Positions 6,227 to 6,315 of a DNA stretch of 6,315 nt are shown here, piece by piece. The stretch lies in contig WFXK01000315.1 in the NCBI GenBank assembly GCA_015490695.1, forward strand, positions 1 to 6,315, in the 5' to 3' direction. The notes beneath the pieces were generated by a model. It did no database searches, had not been told where the DNA came from, and was given only the letters and a program-made list of their open reading frames with translations. The DNA comes from Bacteroidota bacterium. GTDB lineage: Bacteria; Bacteroidota; Bacteroidia; SpSt-205; S141-50. Position 1 is the first letter of the stretch. Each line of letters begins with the position of its first letter. The translations under genes and the position numbers were made by a program.

Positions 6227-6278
6227 TTTTTAAATTTTTAATTTTTCAATCAATAAAAATAAAGTTAGGGTTAGAATC

Positions 6279-6298
6279 TAAATAAACCAATTTATTTA
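6279..6298. repeat. AT-rich inverted repeat in the upstream intergenic region
   Basis: TAAATAAA-CCAA-TTTATTTA has perfect 8-bp arms around a 4-base centre. It lies about 160 bases upstream of coxB, in very AT-rich DNA where such symmetry arises easily. It may be an operator, or a weak hairpin belonging to a gene beyond the right edge. Apart from this repeat and the boxes above, I see no gene in 6118-6315. Confidence 0.3.
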
Positions 6299-6315
6299 AA
6301 TGCTTAACTTGTTGG

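Noticed and set aside
6265..6274. Telomere-like TTAGGGTTAG
   Set aside because: One and a half repeat units in AT-rich bacterial DNA, not an array.

Overview
The window shows the convergent meeting of two gene groups. On the + strand lies the 3' end of a gene that looks like a MoxR/RavA-type AAA+ ATPase. It is followed 4 bases later by a complete 593-residue protein with a C-terminal von Willebrand A (VWA) domain, of the ViaA type. On the - strand lies a six-gene operon for an aa3-type (A-family) heme-copper cytochrome c oxidase. In transcription order it encodes subunit II (CuA), subunit I (catalytic), a first subunit III, subunit IV, a second subunit III-like protein, and a 50-residue single-helix protein that I do not recognise. 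The two groups converge on a 17-bp hairpin at 2141-2181, which probably terminates transcription from both sides.

Organism: the DNA is AT-rich, and most genes start behind A-rich leaders without a Shine-Dalgarno sequence; subunit IV is the clear exception. This, together with two subunit III genes in one operon, suggests Bacteroidota or a related FCB-group bacterium. That is an inference with modest confidence, since no marker gene is present. The organism respires oxygen. A perfect FNR-type palindrome upstream of the oxidase operon suggests it also adjusts to low oxygen.

How the genes work together: subunit II accepts electrons at a binuclear copper site and passes them to heme a and then to the heme a3/CuB site of subunit I, where O2 is reduced to water. 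Subunits III and IV are membrane partners. No heme c domain is fused to subunit II, so the donor must be a separate cytochrome c or another complex encoded elsewhere. Heme A synthesis and copper-insertion genes are not in the window. The ATPase/VWA pair is probably a chaperone-like module. E. coli RavA-ViaA is linked to respiratory complexes, but any link to the oxidase here rests only on adjacency.

The most notable observation is in subunit I. All metal ligands, the crosslinked tyrosine and the D-channel residues are present, but the three classical K-channel positions (Ser, Thr, Lys) are Gly276, Phe336 and Val339. Also worth attention are the tandem CRP/FNR-like boxes spaced 22 bp apart and the unknown 50-residue protein coupled to the end of the operon. 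I see no RNA genes, mobile elements or CRISPR arrays.
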